Assembly (NCBI RefSeq): GCF_001050015.1
Contig: NZ_CVTB01000166.1
Coordinates: 1 to 64,000, forward strand
Length of the DNA stretch: 64,000 nucleotides
From: Mycolicibacterium malmesburyense
GTDB taxonomy: Bacteria; Actinomycetota; Actinomycetes; Mycobacteriales; Mycobacteriaceae
Direction of reading: 5' to 3'
Part shown: positions 48,197-58,884 of the stretch, piece after piece
Position numbering within the stretch: position 1 is the stretch's first letter
How the letters are laid out: the number at the start of each line of letters is the position of its first letter
Position numbers and translations under genes: made by a program
The notes under the pieces: generated by a model
The model's database searches: none
What the model saw: the letters and a program-made list of their open reading frames with translations, nothing else
Told to the model about the DNA's origin: nothing

Positions 48197-49116
48197 CCGA
48201 ACCGGTGACGACGGAGACCTCGACCGCCGCCCAATCCGGCCTCAAGACAGCCGGATTCACCTCGCGACGCTCCCTGGTGTTCCGCAGGTTCCTGCGCAAC
48301 AAACCCGCGGTCGTCTCCCTGATCCTGTTGGCGCTGTTGTTCGTCGGGTGCTACGCGCTGCCGCCGCTGTTGCCGTACAGCTACAGCGATCTCGACTACT
48401 TCGCGCTGCAGCAACCGCCCAGCCCCGACCACTGGTTCGGCACCAACGCACTCGGTCAGGACCTGTTCGCCCAGACCCTTCGAGGCATGCAGAAGTCGAT
48501 GCTGATCGGCGTGTGCGTCGCGTTCATCTCGACGATCATCGCCGCCACGGTGGGCACGATCGCCGGCTATTTCGCCGACTGGCGAGACCCCGCCCTGATG
48601 TGGCTGGTCGACCTCATGTTGGTGGTGCCCAGCTTCCTGTTGATCTCGATCGTCGTGCAGCGCACCAAGGGTGACATCGTCTGGATGATCCTGCTGCTGG
48701 CGCTGTTCAGCTGGATGATCAGCTCCCGCATCGTGCGCGGTATGACCATGAGCCTGCGTGATCGTGAATTCGTCGCGGCCGCACGGTATATGGGCGTCAG
48801 CGACTGGCGCATCATCATCCGCCACATCCTGCCCAACGTCGCGTCGATCATCATCATCGACACGGCGCTCAACGTCGGCGTTGCGGTGCTGGCCGAAACC
48901 GGCTTGAGCTTCCTCGGGTTCGGCATCCAGCCGCCCGACGTGTCACTCGGCACGCTGATCGCCGACGGTACGAAGTCGGCGACGACCTTCCCCTGGCTCT
49001 TCTTGTTCCCCGGCGGCGTGCTGGTCCTGATCATCCTGTGCGCCAACCTCGTCGGCGACGGTTTGCGCGACGCGCTCGATCCCGGCGCCCGCCAGCTCCG
49101 GAGGCGGAAGCGGTGA
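48193..49116 (+). CDS. oppC: Oligopeptide ABC transporter permease OppC
   Basis: 307 residues from ATG at 48193, overlapping oppB by 4 bp. DppC-type permease: cytoplasmic N-terminus, [20 protein letters not shown] as the first helix, and the EAA loop [20 protein letters not shown]. Partner of OppB in the membrane channel. The in-frame extension upstream is inside oppB and is ignored. Confidence 0.94.
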   Translation: MTEPVTTETSTAAQSGLKTAGFTSRRSLVFRRFLRNKPAVVSLILLALLFVGCYALPPLLPYSYSDLDYFALQQPPSPDHWFGTNALGQDLFAQTLRGMQKSMLIGVCVAFISTIIAATVGTIAGYFADWRDPALMWLVDLMLVVPSFLLISIVVQRTKGDIVWMILLLALFSWMISSRIVRGMTMSLRDREFVAAARYMGVSDWRIIIRHILPNVASIIIIDTALNVGVAVLAETGLSFLGFGIQPPDVSLGTLIADGTKSATTFPWLFLFPGGVLVLIILCANLVGDGLRDALDPGARQLRRRKR

Positions 49117-50954
49117 GCCTGCTCGAGGTCCGCGATCTCAGCGTCGCCTTCCCGACGGACGCGGCGCCGGTGAAAGCGGTGCGCGGCATGAACTTCGACG
49201 TCGGCAAGCGCGAGGTGGTCGCGCTCGTCGGCGAATCCGGGGCCGGTAAATCGGCCAGCGCGATGGCCGTCGTTGGCCTACTGCCGGAGTACGCCGACGT
49301 GTCCGGGTCGATCCGGTTGCACGGCGACGAGCTGATCGGACTGTCCGATCAGCGGATGTCGGCCATCCGCGGCAAGACCATCGGCACGGTGTTCCAGGAC
49401 CCGATGTCGGCGCTCACCCCCGTCTACACCGTCGGCGACCAGATCGCCGAGGCGATCGAGATCCACCAACGCGGCATCGGCCGGCGAGCTGCCCGAAAGC
49501 GCGCGGTCGAACTGCTTGAGCTGGTCGGCATCGCCCAGCCCGACCGCCGCGCCAAGTCGTTCCCGCACGAACTGTCCGGTGGTGAGCGCCAGCGTGTGGT
49601 GATCGCGATCGCGATCGCCAACGATCCCGACCTGATCATCTGCGACGAGCCGACGACCGCTTTGGACGTCACCGTCCAGGCGCAGATCCTCGAGGTGTTG
49701 AAGACCGCGCGCGACGTGACCGGCGCGGGCGTCTTGATCATCACCCACGACCTCGGGGTGGTCGCCGAATTCGCCGACCGCGCGCTGGTGATGTACGCGG
49801 GCCGGGCGGTCGAGGTCGCCAGCGTCGAACAGCTGTACCGCGACCGTCGCATGCCCTACACCGTCGGGCTCCTTGGTTCGGTGCCCCGCCTCGACGCGGC
49901 CCAGGGCTCCCGACTGGTCCCCATTCCGGGCGCCCCGCCGTCGATGGCCGCGCTGCCGCCGGGCTGCCCGTTCGCGCCGCGATGCCCGCTGGCCATCGAC
50001 GACTGCCGCGCCGCCGAACCCGAGCTGTTGCCCATGGGCACCGAGGCGGGCCACCGCGCGGCCTGCATCCGCACCGAGCACGTTGTCGGCCGCAGCGCCG
50101 CCGACATCTACGGCGTGTCGACGGCCGCGCCCGACACGCCGTCGGAGGCCGACGCCCCGATGGTGTTGCGCGTCGAAGATCTGGTCAAGACCTACAAGCT
50201 CACCAAGGGTGTGGTGTTCCGCCGCCAGGTCGGCGAGGTGCGCGCCGTCGACGGGGTCAGCTTCGAACTGCAGCAGGGCCGCACGTTGGGCATCGTCGGG
50301 GAGTCCGGGTCGGGCAAGTCGACGACCCTGCACCAGGTTCTGCAGCTGACCGCCCCGGAAGGCGGCTCCATCGAGGTGCTCGGCAAGGATGTGGCCTCGC
50401 TGGACCGACAGGGGCGCCGGGCGCTGCGGGGCGACCTGCAGGTCGTGTTCCAGGACCCGGTGGCCTCCCTCGACCCGCGGCTCCCGGTGTTCGACGTGCT
50501 GGCCGAGCCGTTGCAGGCCAACGGTTTTGACAAGTATGACCGCGAGGAACGGGTCGGCGAGCTGCTCGGCATCGTCGGGCTGCAGCGTGACGACGCCGCC
50601 CGCTATCCCGCCGAGTTCTCCGGAGGGCAGAAGCAGCGCATCGGTATCGCGCGCGCACTCGCGCTGCAGCCGAAGATCCTGGCTCTGGACGAGCCGGTGT
50701 CGGCGCTGGACGTCTCGATCCAGGCCGGCATCATCAACCTGCTGCTGGATCTGCAGCAGCGGTTCGGGCTGTCCTATCTGTTCGTCTCGCACGACCTGTC
50801 GGTGGTCCGTCACCTCGCCCACCGGGTGGCCGTCATGTACAAGGGCACCGTGGTCGAACAGGGCGACGGCGACCAGGTGTTCACCGCCCCTGCGCACGAC
50901 TACACCCGCCGGTTGCTCGCCGCGGTGCCGCAGCCCCAGGTCAATCGCAGCTAA
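49113..50954 (+). CDS. oppD: Oligopeptide ABC transporter ATPase OppD (two fused ATPase domains)
   Basis: 613 residues from GTG at 49113, overlapping oppC by 4 bp. Two complete ATP-binding cassettes in one chain: Walker A GESGAGKS (about 40-47) with signature LSGGERQRV, and a second Walker [10 protein letters not shown] with FSGGQKQRI; the second domain starts near residue 350. Each is followed by an Opp C-terminal segment; the first contains [14 protein letters not shown], the cysteine motif linked to an iron-sulfur cluster in mycobacterial Opp. Matches Rv1281c. Confidence 0.94.
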   Translation: MSLLEVRDLSVAFPTDAAPVKAVRGMNFDVGKREVVALVGESGAGKSASAMAVVGLLPEYADVSGSIRLHGDELIGLSDQRMSAIRGKTIGTVFQDPMSALTPVYTVGDQIAEAIEIHQRGIGRRAARKRAVELLELVGIAQPDRRAKSFPHELSGGERQRVVIAIAIANDPDLIICDEPTTALDVTVQAQILEVLKTARDVTGAGVLIITHDLGVVAEFADRALVMYAGRAVEVASVEQLYRDRRMPYTVGLLGSVPRLDAAQGSRLVPIPGAPPSMAALPPGCPFAPRCPLAIDDCRAAEPELLPMGTEAGHRAACIRTEHVVGRSAADIYGVSTAAPDTPSEADAPMVLRVEDLVKTYKLTKGVVFRRQVGEVRAVDGVSFELQQGRTLGIVGESGSGKSTTLHQVLQLTAPEGGSIEVLGKDVASLDRQGRRALRGDLQVVFQDPVASLDPRLPVFDVLAEPLQANGFDKYDREERVGELLGIVGLQRDDAARYPAEFSGGQKQRIGIARALALQPKILALDEPVSALDVSIQAGIINLLLDLQQRFGLSYLFVSHDLSVVRHLAHRVAVMYKGTVVEQGDGDQVFTAPAHDYTRRLLAAVPQPQVNRS

Positions 50955-50965
50955 AGTCGGAGCGC

Positions 50966-52732
50966 ATGAGCACCCGAAGGCGAGCGCGAGTGAGGATCGC
51001 AGCGAAGCGAGGAGCGGTGGGCCCACGCCCGGAGGGCAGGGGACGATCGGGAGCCGAGGCAAAGATCCTCCGACGCTTCGCTGCGGCCACGATGATCGCC
51101 GCGCTGACCCTGACCGCGTGTTCAGGCGGTTCCGAAGAAGCCCCCTCCGCCGGTGGCGAGGCGACGGTCGGAAGCACCAACGACATCAACCCGCAGGACG
51201 TGGCGAACCTTCAGCAGGGCGGCAACCTCCGCCTCGCGCTCAACGACTTCTCGCCCAACTTCAACCCGCTGCACATCGACGGCAACACCGGCGACAACAA
51301 CTCCGTGCTGAAGCCGACCATGCCGCGCGCGTTCCGGATCGGTCCGGACGGCTCGGCCACCGTCAACACCGACTACTTCACCAGCGTGGAGTTGACGAGC
51401 ACCGATCCGCAGGTCGTCACGTACACGATCAACCCGGAGGCGGTGTGGAGCGACGGCACACCGATCACGTGGGAAGACATCCAGTCCCAGATCAACGCGA
51501 CCAGCGGCAAGGATGACCGGTTCGCGATAGCCGCCACGAACGGCAGCGACCGGGTTGAGAAGGTCGAGCGCGGCGTCGACGACCGTCAGGCCGTCATCAC
51601 CTTCGCCAAGCCGTGGTCCGACTGGCGCGGCATGTTCGCCGGCACCAGCATGCTGGTGCCGAAGAGCTCGACAGAGAACCCCGAGGTCTTCAACAGGGGC
51701 CAACTCAACGGGCCCGGGCCGTCGGCGGGACCGTTCATCGTCTCGAACCTCGACCGCGGGGCGAAGCGAATCACGTTGACCCGCAATCCCAAGTGGTGGG
51801 GTGAGCCGCCGGTCCTGGACAGCATCACCTTCCTCGTGCTCGACGACGCCGCACGCATCCCCGCGCTGCAGAACAACACCATCGACGCCACCGGCCTGGC
51901 CACGCTCGACGAGATGCAGATCGCGCGCCGCACCGAGGGGCTCAGCATCCGGCGGGCTCCCGGGCTGGCCTGGTACCACTTCACGTTCAACGGCTCCCCT
52001 GGTTCGATCCTGGCCGACCCCGCGCTGCGCCGGGCCATCGCCAAGGGCATCGACCGCAAGACCATCGCAGAGGTCACACAGCGGGGCCTTGCCGACAACC
52101 CCCAACCGTTGAACAACCACATCTTCGTCGCGGGCCAGGAGGGCTACCAGGACAACAGCGGTGAGGTCGCCTTCGATCCCGAGAAGGCCAAACAGGAGCT
52201 CGACGCGTTGGGCTGGCGGCTCAACGGACAGTTCCGCGACAAGGACGGCCGCCAACTCGTGATCCGCGACGTGCTGTTCGACTCGCTCAGCACCCGCCAG
52301 TACGGGCAGATCGCGCAGAACAACCTCGCCCAGATCGGGGTCAAACTGGAGCTGGACGTCCGTCCGGCGGCCGGCTTCTTCACCGACTACATCACCGTCG
52401 GCAACTTCGACATCGCCCAGTTCTCCTGGAGCGGTGATGCTTTCCCGCTCGCGAGCCTGACGCAGATCTATCGGACCGGAGCCGAGAGCAACTTCGGCAA
52501 GATCGGCAGTCCGGAGATCGACGCGAAGATCGAGCAGACCGTCGGCGAACTGGATCCCGCCAAGTCCCGCCAGCTGGCCAACGAGCTGGACAAGATGTTG
52601 TTCAACGAGGTGTTCAGCCTGCCGTTGACCCAGTCCCCCGGAAACATCGCGGTGCGAAGCAATCTGGCGAACTTCGGGGCGTTCGGCCTGGCCGACGCGG
52701 ACTACACGAAGATCGGCTTCATGAAGCCGTAG
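50966..52732 (+). CDS. oppA: Oligopeptide-binding lipoprotein OppA
   Basis: 588 residues. Type II periplasmic binding protein of the SBP5 family, delivering peptides to OppBCD. The lipobox LTLTAC is at about residues 47-52, preceded by an unusually long, arginine-rich N-region of about 40 residues; a later start is possible. The mature part shows EAVWSDGTPITWEDI, GPGPSAGPFIVS and ALRRAIAKGIDRKTIA, as in Rv1280c. Last gene of oppBCDA; a GC-rich hairpin follows. Confidence 0.93.
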   Translation: MSTRRRARVRIAAKRGAVGPRPEGRGRSGAEAKILRRFAAATMIAALTLTACSGGSEEAPSAGGEATVGSTNDINPQDVANLQQGGNLRLALNDFSPNFNPLHIDGNTGDNNSVLKPTMPRAFRIGPDGSATVNTDYFTSVELTSTDPQVVTYTINPEAVWSDGTPITWEDIQSQINATSGKDDRFAIAATNGSDRVEKVERGVDDRQAVITFAKPWSDWRGMFAGTSMLVPKSSTENPEVFNRGQLNGPGPSAGPFIVSNLDRGAKRITLTRNPKWWGEPPVLDSITFLVLDDAARIPALQNNTIDATGLATLDEMQIARRTEGLSIRRAPGLAWYHFTFNGSPGSILADPALRRAIAKGIDRKTIAEVTQRGLADNPQPLNNHIFVAGQEGYQDNSGEVAFDPEKAKQELDALGWRLNGQFRDKDGRQLVIRDVLFDSLSTRQYGQIAQNNLAQIGVKLELDVRPAAGFFTDYITVGNFDIAQFSWSGDAFPLASLTQIYRTGAESNFGKIGSPEIDAKIEQTVGELDPAKSRQLANELDKMLFNEVFSLPLTQSPGNIAVRSNLANFGAFGLADADYTKIGFMKP

Positions 52733-52775
52733 CCAGGACCTTCGTCGACACCTCTGGAGCATTAGGTCCTTTCAT

Positions 52776-52796
52776 GCGGGCGAGGGCTTCGCCCGC
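52776..52796 (+). terminator. GC-rich hairpin after oppA
   Basis: GCGGGCGA-gggct-TCGCCCGC, a perfect 8-bp stem, 44 bp after the oppA stop and before the next plus-strand gene. No U-tract follows, as is usual for mycobacterial hairpin terminators. The same element could instead be a small repeat. Confidence 0.5.
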
Positions 52797-52831
52797 CCGA
52801 CGTCCGGCCGTAGCGTGGTGCGTGGGAGCCG

Positions 52832-54205
52832 ATGATGACAGCATTCATGCGCAACACAGACGCCTTCACCTGGGCCATGGAAAGTGACCCTCGGTTGAGA
52901 TCGACCGTGGTGACGGTGATCCTGCTCGACCGGGCGCCGGACTGGACACGGGTGCGCAGCCGGTTCGACCGGATGAGTCGCATGCTGCCGATGTTGCGGC
53001 AACGAGTCGTCGAGTCGCCGCCGCCCGCGCCGCCGAGATGGGAGACCGCGCCCGACTTCGACTTGGACTTCCACATGCGCCGAGTCACCGCACCCGCCCC
53101 CGGCACCTTGGACGCCGTGCTGGAAATGGCGCGGCTGGCGGAGATGGCGGACTTCGACAGGGCCCGTCCGCTCTGGGAGGTCACGCTGATCGACGGATTG
53201 ACCGATGGGGCGGCAGCGGTTCTGTGCCGATTCCACCACTCCTTGACCGACGGTGTCGGTGGCATCCAGATCGGCATGATCCTGTTCGACCTCGAACCGC
53301 ACCCGGACAACGAAACACCTTCGCCAGAAGCGCCGCCTCCGCCGCCCGTCGCCGATTCGCCGTTCGGCGGTTACCGTGATGCGTTGCGCTACAACGTGGG
53401 GTTGGCCGGTGCCGCTGTGAGCACGGCGGCCAAGTCTGCTCCGAGGTGGTTGCAGCGAGGGATTCGAAGCCCCATCGCGACGTTCAATGCGGCCACGGCG
53501 ACAGCGGCGTCGGTCTACCGGACGGTCCGCCCGGTCAACAGCACAGGATCGCCACTGATCACCCACCGCAGCCTTGTCCGCCGCCTCGGGGTGCACGAGG
53601 TACCGCTGCATGGGCTCCGAGAGGCGGCGCACCGGTATGACTGCGCACTCAACGATGCCTTCGTGGCCGGAGTCGCCGGGGGCTTGCGTCGTTACCACGA
53701 AGCACACGGCGTCGGCATCGGCGACCTGCACTTGACCATGCCGATCAACTTGCGGACCACGGGAGAGGAGATGGGCGGAAACCGGATCACTCTCATGCGA
53801 TTCGACATCCCCGCGGGTCTTTCCGACCCGGCACAGTTGATGCGCGAAATCCATTCCCGCACAAGCAAAGTTCGTAACGAGCGGTCGATCCCCTACACCC
53901 AGGCGATCGCCGGTGTGCTCAACCTGATGCCCCGCTGGTACATCGGCTCCATCCTGCGCCACGTGGATTTCGTCGCGAGCGACGTGCCCGGGATCCCGGT
54001 TCCGGTGTATCTCGGTGGTGCGCGGGTCACCGCCCAATACGCGTTCGGCCCGACGATCGGCGCGGCCGTCAACGTGACGCTCCTGACCTACGCCGACACT
54101 TGTCATTTCGGCCTCAACGTGGACACGGGCGCGATACCTGACTACGACCTCTTCGAGAGCTGTCTGGTCGAAGGCTTCGACGAGGTTCTGCAGTTGGCGC
54201 AGTGA
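52832..54205 (+). CDS. Wax ester synthase / diacylglycerol acyltransferase (WS/DGAT)
   Basis: 457 residues, typical length. It would esterify diacylglycerol or fatty alcohol with acyl-CoA for storage lipid. The condensation-type active site HHSLTDG is at about residues 135-141, matching HHxxxDG. Second family feature: the NDAFVAGVAGGLRRYHEAHG helix and the C-terminal GPTIGAAVNVTLLTYADTC strands. Which of the many mycobacterial Tgs paralogues it matches cannot be said. Confidence 0.92.
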   Translation: MMTAFMRNTDAFTWAMESDPRLRSTVVTVILLDRAPDWTRVRSRFDRMSRMLPMLRQRVVESPPPAPPRWETAPDFDLDFHMRRVTAPAPGTLDAVLEMARLAEMADFDRARPLWEVTLIDGLTDGAAAVLCRFHHSLTDGVGGIQIGMILFDLEPHPDNETPSPEAPPPPPVADSPFGGYRDALRYNVGLAGAAVSTAAKSAPRWLQRGIRSPIATFNAATATAASVYRTVRPVNSTGSPLITHRSLVRRLGVHEVPLHGLREAAHRYDCALNDAFVAGVAGGLRRYHEAHGVGIGDLHLTMPINLRTTGEEMGGNRITLMRFDIPAGLSDPAQLMREIHSRTSKVRNERSIPYTQAIAGVLNLMPRWYIGSILRHVDFVASDVPGIPVPVYLGGARVTAQYAFGPTIGAAVNVTLLTYADTCHFGLNVDTGAIPDYDLFESCLVEGFDEVLQLAQ

Positions 54206-54381
54206 GTGCCGGGCTCTTAGGCTTGCGATGAGCCAAAGCCGTGTTCGCGGTGTGTGGGGTCGGTAAATCGATCCCCATGACAACGGCCGCCCGCCCCACA
54301 CGCACACTTCCCGGTGCGGGCAGAATCTGCTGCACGACACCGATTCCGGCCAACGCCTACTTCTGACCCCTCACCCACCTA

Positions 54382-54434
54382 GCGATTTGTGCGTGATTTC
54401 GATCGCTCAGCGATCGTTTTCACGCACAAATCGC
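54382..54434. repeat. 53-bp palindrome between convergent genes
   Basis: Outer arms GCGATTTGTGCGTGA and TCACGCACAAATCGC are perfect 15-bp complements; inside, a TTT/TTT mismatch and a CGATCGCT/AGCGATCG inner stem. It lies between the WS/DGAT gene and the DUF309 gene, so it may terminate transcripts from both sides or be a dispersed repeat. The rest of the 256-bp gap holds nothing I recognise. Confidence 0.75.
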
Positions 54435-54461
54435 GCCCGCGCAGCGGCTGCAGTCGGTGAG

Positions 54462-54941
54462 CTAGTCCCGCAGTCGCGGCCGCAGGCGCTCGGGGGCGAT
54501 CGTCACCTCGGCTTCGAGGTCGGCGATCAGCGTCTCGGCGCACACGACCAGCCCGCTGACGTCGGCGCCGTGGGTGACAGAACCGTAGTCGGCGAGGCCG
54601 GCGCGCGCTCGGCGCAACACCCCGAGCGCTCCCTTGGCGTTTCCGCGCTGCACGTGGGTGATGCCGACGGCGAGTTGGGCGAGGCTCTGCCAGAGTGAGC
54701 GTTCGTCCTGCGGGCGGTTCTTCCACGCGGCCTCGAACACCTCGTGCGCGTGGAACGCCATGCCCTCGTCGAGCAGTTCCTGGGCGTAGGTGAGGGTCTC
54801 CGCCGGCGGGAGGTCGAGGTCGTCGGGTATCCGCGCGACTCCCTCGCTGCCGTGAGGCAGCGGCCGCCCGAGCGCATCGCGGGGACGGGTGTTGCGGGGA
54901 CGCCCGGCTTCGTCGCGGTCGCGCTCGGCCATGAATCCCAT
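54462..54941 (-). CDS. DUF309 domain protein
   Basis: 159 residues; ATG at 54932 is an alternative start. The DUF309 motif ELLDEGMAFHAHEVFEAAWK with the H..HE..E pattern at about residues 56-75 and the WQSLAQLAVGITHVQRGN helix are clear. Function of the family is unknown, possibly a metal site or a helical repeat. Minus strand, just after the SbcC-like gene with 74 bp between. Confidence 0.82.
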   Translation of the reverse strand: MGFMAERDRDEAGRPRNTRPRDALGRPLPHGSEGVARIPDDLDLPPAETLTYAQELLDEGMAFHAHEVFEAAWKNRPQDERSLWQSLAQLAVGITHVQRGNAKGALGVLRRARAGLADYGSVTHGADVSGLVVCAETLIADLEAEVTIAPERLRPRLRD

Positions 54942-55015
54942 CTTGGCACCCGCGGCTGCTCAGCGTTCAAGCAGCTCTGCCGCCTTCTCCCCGGGCAGCG
55001 CCCGCAGCGGCCCGG

Positions 55016-57637
55016 CTACGCCGTGAGCGCGATGTGCTGGGCACCGTCGACGGCGGCGTACCTCTGCGGGCTGCACGTCAGCACGATCACCTGCCCGTCG
55101 CCACCGACCGCGTTGAACACCGCCCCCATCTTCACCAGGCGGTCGGGGTCGGTGAACCCGAGCGCGTCGTCGATGACCACCGGAACGCTGTCCTCCTTGG
55201 CCACCAACGCGGCGCTCGCCAGGCGCGCCACGATGCCGAGTTGTTCCTTCGCCCCGCCCGACAGCGAGTCATAAGGCACGGTGCGACCGGACAGCGTGCG
55301 GGTGCAGATCCGCAGCGCGTTGTCGACCTCCACCTCGAAGCTGTCGCCGAACACCATGCGGCCCAACCGCTCCACCTCGCCCCGGAACGGGTCGACGTAT
55401 CGCGAGCGGGTGGATTCGCGGTGCCGCGCGATCACCGATCGCAGCAGTTCGGCAGCCCGCGCACGGCGCTGCACGCTCGAGTACTCGGCCAGCGCGTGCA
55501 CCCGTTCCGACTCGGCCTCGTCGAGCTTGCCCTTGCGCCCTTCGGTTCCGTACACCTTCAGCCGCGCGGCGACCTCGCGCAACTCCTCGGCCACCTCCTC
55601 GTGGCTGGCCGACAGGGCCTCGGCTCGCCGCGTCACCTCCTGGAGAGCCGCGGCAACGGCATCGGGCGCGGCACGGGTCAGTTCCTCGCTCAGTTCGGCG
55701 ACGAGGGCCGCGGCCCGCAGCGCCTCCTCGGCGTGCGCCTGCGCCCCGAGCGCCAGCTCGTCGTCGCCGACGGTGGCCCGCTGCCCCTCCAGCCGATCGC
55801 GGGCCAGTGTGAGCTCCGACCGTGCTCCCGCGAGCTTCTCGCTGAGCACGGTTGCCCGAGTCTCACACTCCCCCAATCGCTTTGCCGCTTCCTCGGCCAC
55901 CTTGCGGTGCTTCTCACAATCGGCGATGGCCTGCTTCTGTGCAGCCGTCGCGGCGTCGAGCTCGACGCGGGCACCGCTCGCGTCGGCCTCGAACAGCTCG
56001 GCCACCTCCGGTTTACCGGCGGTGAGCTCAGCCAGTCGCTGCTTGAGCCGGTCGGTCGACTGCTCGGATGTCAGCGCCTCGACGGTCGCGCTCAACCGGT
56101 CACGAGTGGTGGCCAAGTCCTGCCGCCGTTGATCGAGGGTGCGCGCCGCGGCGATGTCGGCGACACCGCACGCCTCGAGCGCTGACGCCAGGACCTCCTG
56201 TGCGGCATCGAGTTTGGCCTGCGTCTCGGACGCCGGCGCGCCGGGTATCAGCCGAGCGGTCAACAGGTCCGGCACCTCGATCGCCGTCTCGGCGCTGACG
56301 CTGTCCGTCCATGTCTCCCCCGCGCCGAGGGTGAGTGTCTGACCCCCGACGCGCACCTCAACGTCGGCGGCCGCGATCAACTCAATGTGCGCCGACGCCA
56401 ACTCGACCTGCGCCGCCACGGCGTCGACGGTCGCCTTGGCGGATTCGATGGCCCGCATACCCCCGCCGGTCAACCGGATCTCGGCGAGTTCGCCATCCAC
56501 GCGTTCGAGGTCCCGCTGCGCGGCCTCGATCTTCGACAGTTGCGCGGCGACGCGGTCGGCCTCATCGCGGTCGGCAAGGCGTTGCACGGTCCGTCGGGCG
56601 GCTTCGACACGGGCTTGGTTGGCCTCCAACGCATTTCGCGCCTGCTGCGCGTCGGTCTCCGCCAGCTCGGCAACCTCGGCGGCGGTCGACCGGTCGTCGG
56701 CAGCCTGGGCGGCGGCAGCCTCGAGCTCGGTCATCGCGGCGGCACGCTGCTCGATGTCGGCCCGCAACCGCCTGCGCTCGTCGACCGCGGCACGCGACGT
56801 GTCGTGCTTGGCTTGGGCCGCCGCGGCGACCAGCTCCGCCTCCTTGAGCTGACCCTTGAGCCCGGCGACCTCTTCGGCGGCCTTCTGCGCGACGGCGACC
56901 TGCTCGGCGGCCTCAACGCGTTCGACCTGCAACCGGGCCAGTTCGTCGGTGAGGGTGGCGTGGGTGCGCACCGCGTCGTCGACCTCTGCGACGGCGGCCG
57001 CCGCCGCGGCCTTCGCCTCCTCGGCCGCTCGCAATCGGCTGGTGGCGGCCGCCCATTCGCCGGTGGGCCTGCCGGTGCGGGTGAAGTACCGCAGGTATTC
57101 CTCTTCGACGCGGTCGACCAGCAGCGGCTCTGCGCCCGAAAGCGCCACCGCCTCACCGGCTGCGACGTCGAGCGCGCGCGACAACGCATCACACCCGGAC
57201 AGGTCCACCGCCGCCGTCGACCCCGACTGCAACACCCGCTGCGCCTGCCACAGGCACGTGTCGACGGTTTCGTCCAGCATGGCCCGCACCCGGTCGTGCG
57301 CGTCGTCGCCCGTGAGCTGCTCGCGGCGCGGCTCCAGAATGGTCAGCTCGGTCGAGAAGCGCTTGTGGAAGCGTTTGCGGTACACGAACCGATATGGGCC
57401 CGTCGAAATTTCAGCCTCGACCTCAGCGCCGACGTCGGCGTGCGTCGGCTTGACCTCTTTGACCTCTTTCTTACCCGACCTGTCCTTGGCCTCGATCAAC
57501 AGGTCCAACGCCTCGATCATCGAGGACTTGCCGATCTCGTTGGCGCCGCTGACGATCACCACGCCGTGATCGGGAAACTCGATCTCGCGGTGCGTGATAC
57601 CGCGGTAGTTGGTCAGGACCAGACGATGCAGTTTCAC
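55016..57637 (-). CDS. SbcC/Rad50-like SMC-type ATPase (Rv1278-like)
   Basis: 873 residues, about the length of Rv1278. N-terminal P-loop GANEIGKSSMIEA at about residues 31-43, then a long Ala/Glu-rich coiled coil, and the C-terminal signature SLSGGAKEQLG with Walker B VPVVIDDALGFTD. No CxxC zinc hook is obvious in the coil centre. With the downstream nuclease it should form an SbcCD/Mre11-Rad50-type complex acting on DNA ends. It overlaps the nuclease gene by 4 bp. Confidence 0.9.
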   Translation of the reverse strand: MKLHRLVLTNYRGITHREIEFPDHGVVIVSGANEIGKSSMIEALDLLIEAKDRSGKKEVKEVKPTHADVGAEVEAEISTGPYRFVYRKRFHKRFSTELTILEPRREQLTGDDAHDRVRAMLDETVDTCLWQAQRVLQSGSTAAVDLSGCDALSRALDVAAGEAVALSGAEPLLVDRVEEEYLRYFTRTGRPTGEWAAATSRLRAAEEAKAAAAAAVAEVDDAVRTHATLTDELARLQVERVEAAEQVAVAQKAAEEVAGLKGQLKEAELVAAAAQAKHDTSRAAVDERRRLRADIEQRAAAMTELEAAAAQAADDRSTAAEVAELAETDAQQARNALEANQARVEAARRTVQRLADRDEADRVAAQLSKIEAAQRDLERVDGELAEIRLTGGGMRAIESAKATVDAVAAQVELASAHIELIAAADVEVRVGGQTLTLGAGETWTDSVSAETAIEVPDLLTARLIPGAPASETQAKLDAAQEVLASALEACGVADIAAARTLDQRRQDLATTRDRLSATVEALTSEQSTDRLKQRLAELTAGKPEVAELFEADASGARVELDAATAAQKQAIADCEKHRKVAEEAAKRLGECETRATVLSEKLAGARSELTLARDRLEGQRATVGDDELALGAQAHAEEALRAAALVAELSEELTRAAPDAVAAALQEVTRRAEALSASHEEVAEELREVAARLKVYGTEGRKGKLDEAESERVHALAEYSSVQRRARAAELLRSVIARHRESTRSRYVDPFRGEVERLGRMVFGDSFEVEVDNALRICTRTLSGRTVPYDSLSGGAKEQLGIVARLASAALVAKEDSVPVVIDDALGFTDPDRLVKMGAVFNAVGGDGQVIVLTCSPQRYAAVDGAQHIALTA

Positions 57638-58782
57638 GCGACACCCCGATCCGACAACCGCAGAAGCAACGCGAGGGCGGCCCGGGCGTCGTCGGCCTCC
57701 TCGCCCTCCGAGCGCGCCGTCGCGACCAGTTCGTCGACGGCCGATGCGGCGAACCCGCCGATGCCGAGATCGTCGAACTCACCGTCGGCGGGGATGACCG
57801 CGATGTCGCTCTGCTTCTCGTCCACCCGCAACGCCGCGAAGAGTCGCGCATACTTGTCCAGGCACGCGTCGAGCGCGGCCTTGTCGGTGACGGTCAGCGA
57901 CCCGGTCAACGCGAGGCGGACCACCGTACGTTCCTTGTCGGGCAACAGATCCAGGTTGATGTCGAGATCGGCGACGTCGCGGTCGCTGTCCACGCCGCGG
58001 CGCAGGGTCACGAACCGCCAGCGGCCGACCTTTTGCGGTTCGACGGTCACCGGATGCGCCGGATCGTCCTCGTCGACGTCGACGATCAGCACATGACCCG
58101 AATCGACCTCGATGTCGTCGTAGTTGGTGACCTCCGGAGACCCCGAATACCAGATCCGCCCGGTGGATCCGACCTGCATCCGAGAGTGCTTGTCTCCCAG
58201 CGCCACATAGTGAACCGCGCCGCGGTCGACGGCCGCCTCGAGCGCCGCCAGGCGGATCAGCGACGCGCGGTCCTTGTCCGGCACGAAGATGTCCACGCCG
58301 CCGTGGCCGACGACGATCCGCGTCACCCCGTCGGCGGGCAGTCCGTCGAGCACACCGGCCACCGGGTCCGACGACGGCGCCTTGGAGGTCCACGGCGCCG
58401 CCACTAACTCCAGCCCGAGCCGCACCTCGTGTACGCCCGCGCGGTCGAGCACCGACACGTTGGCGGGGCACTCGGCGACGAACAGCGGGCTGGTGTACAC
58501 CGACGAGGCGTCGAGCGGATCGTGGTTGCCGGGCAGCAGGTAGACGGGAACGCCGATGGCGCGCATGGCTTCGAGCGACTGGCTGACGTCCCTGGGCGCG
58601 AGTTGGTTGTGCTCGAAGACGTCGCCGGCGACGACGACGAACTCCGCACCGGCGTCGGCCGCCACCCGCCCCAACTCCGCCACCGCATCACGGCGCGCAG
58701 CCGAATAACGGGGCTGCGCCTCGCCATTGAGGAAATACCGCGTCATGCCGAGTTGCCAGTCGGCGGTATGCACGAATCGCAT
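57634..58782 (-). CDS. SbcD/Mre11-like calcineurin-type phosphoesterase (Rv1277-like)
   Basis: 382 residues from ATG at 58782 (MRFVHTADWQLGM). Metallophosphatase motifs in order: HTADWQLG, VVAGDVFEHN, LPGNHDPLD, VGHGGVD and ALGDKHSRM. The probable nuclease partner of the SbcC-like ATPase, whose start overlaps its stop. The in-frame extension upstream runs through the divergent phosphatase gene and is excluded. Confidence 0.92.
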   Translation of the reverse strand: MRFVHTADWQLGMTRYFLNGEAQPRYSAARRDAVAELGRVAADAGAEFVVVAGDVFEHNQLAPRDVSQSLEAMRAIGVPVYLLPGNHDPLDASSVYTSPLFVAECPANVSVLDRAGVHEVRLGLELVAAPWTSKAPSSDPVAGVLDGLPADGVTRIVVGHGGVDIFVPDKDRASLIRLAALEAAVDRGAVHYVALGDKHSRMQVGSTGRIWYSGSPEVTNYDDIEVDSGHVLIVDVDEDDPAHPVTVEPQKVGRWRFVTLRRGVDSDRDVADLDINLDLLPDKERTVVRLALTGSLTVTDKAALDACLDKYARLFAALRVDEKQSDIAVIPADGEFDDLGIGGFAASAVDELVATARSEGEEADDARAALALLLRLSDRGVA

Positions 58783-58884
58783 CTCAGCACGCCCCTCCGC
58801 TTGTCTGTTTGCCGGGCACCGCGAGTGTATGGCGGTCCACCGACAAGTCCCGGGAGGTGCGGCGGCATGCCTTACCGTTAGTCC

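Noticed and set aside
50966..51100. Insertion of a repeat into the oppA start
   Set aside because: The GAGCGCGAGTGAGGATCGCAG region looks repeat-like, but M. tuberculosis OppA also has a long, poorly conserved N-region, so a start-site ambiguity explains it.
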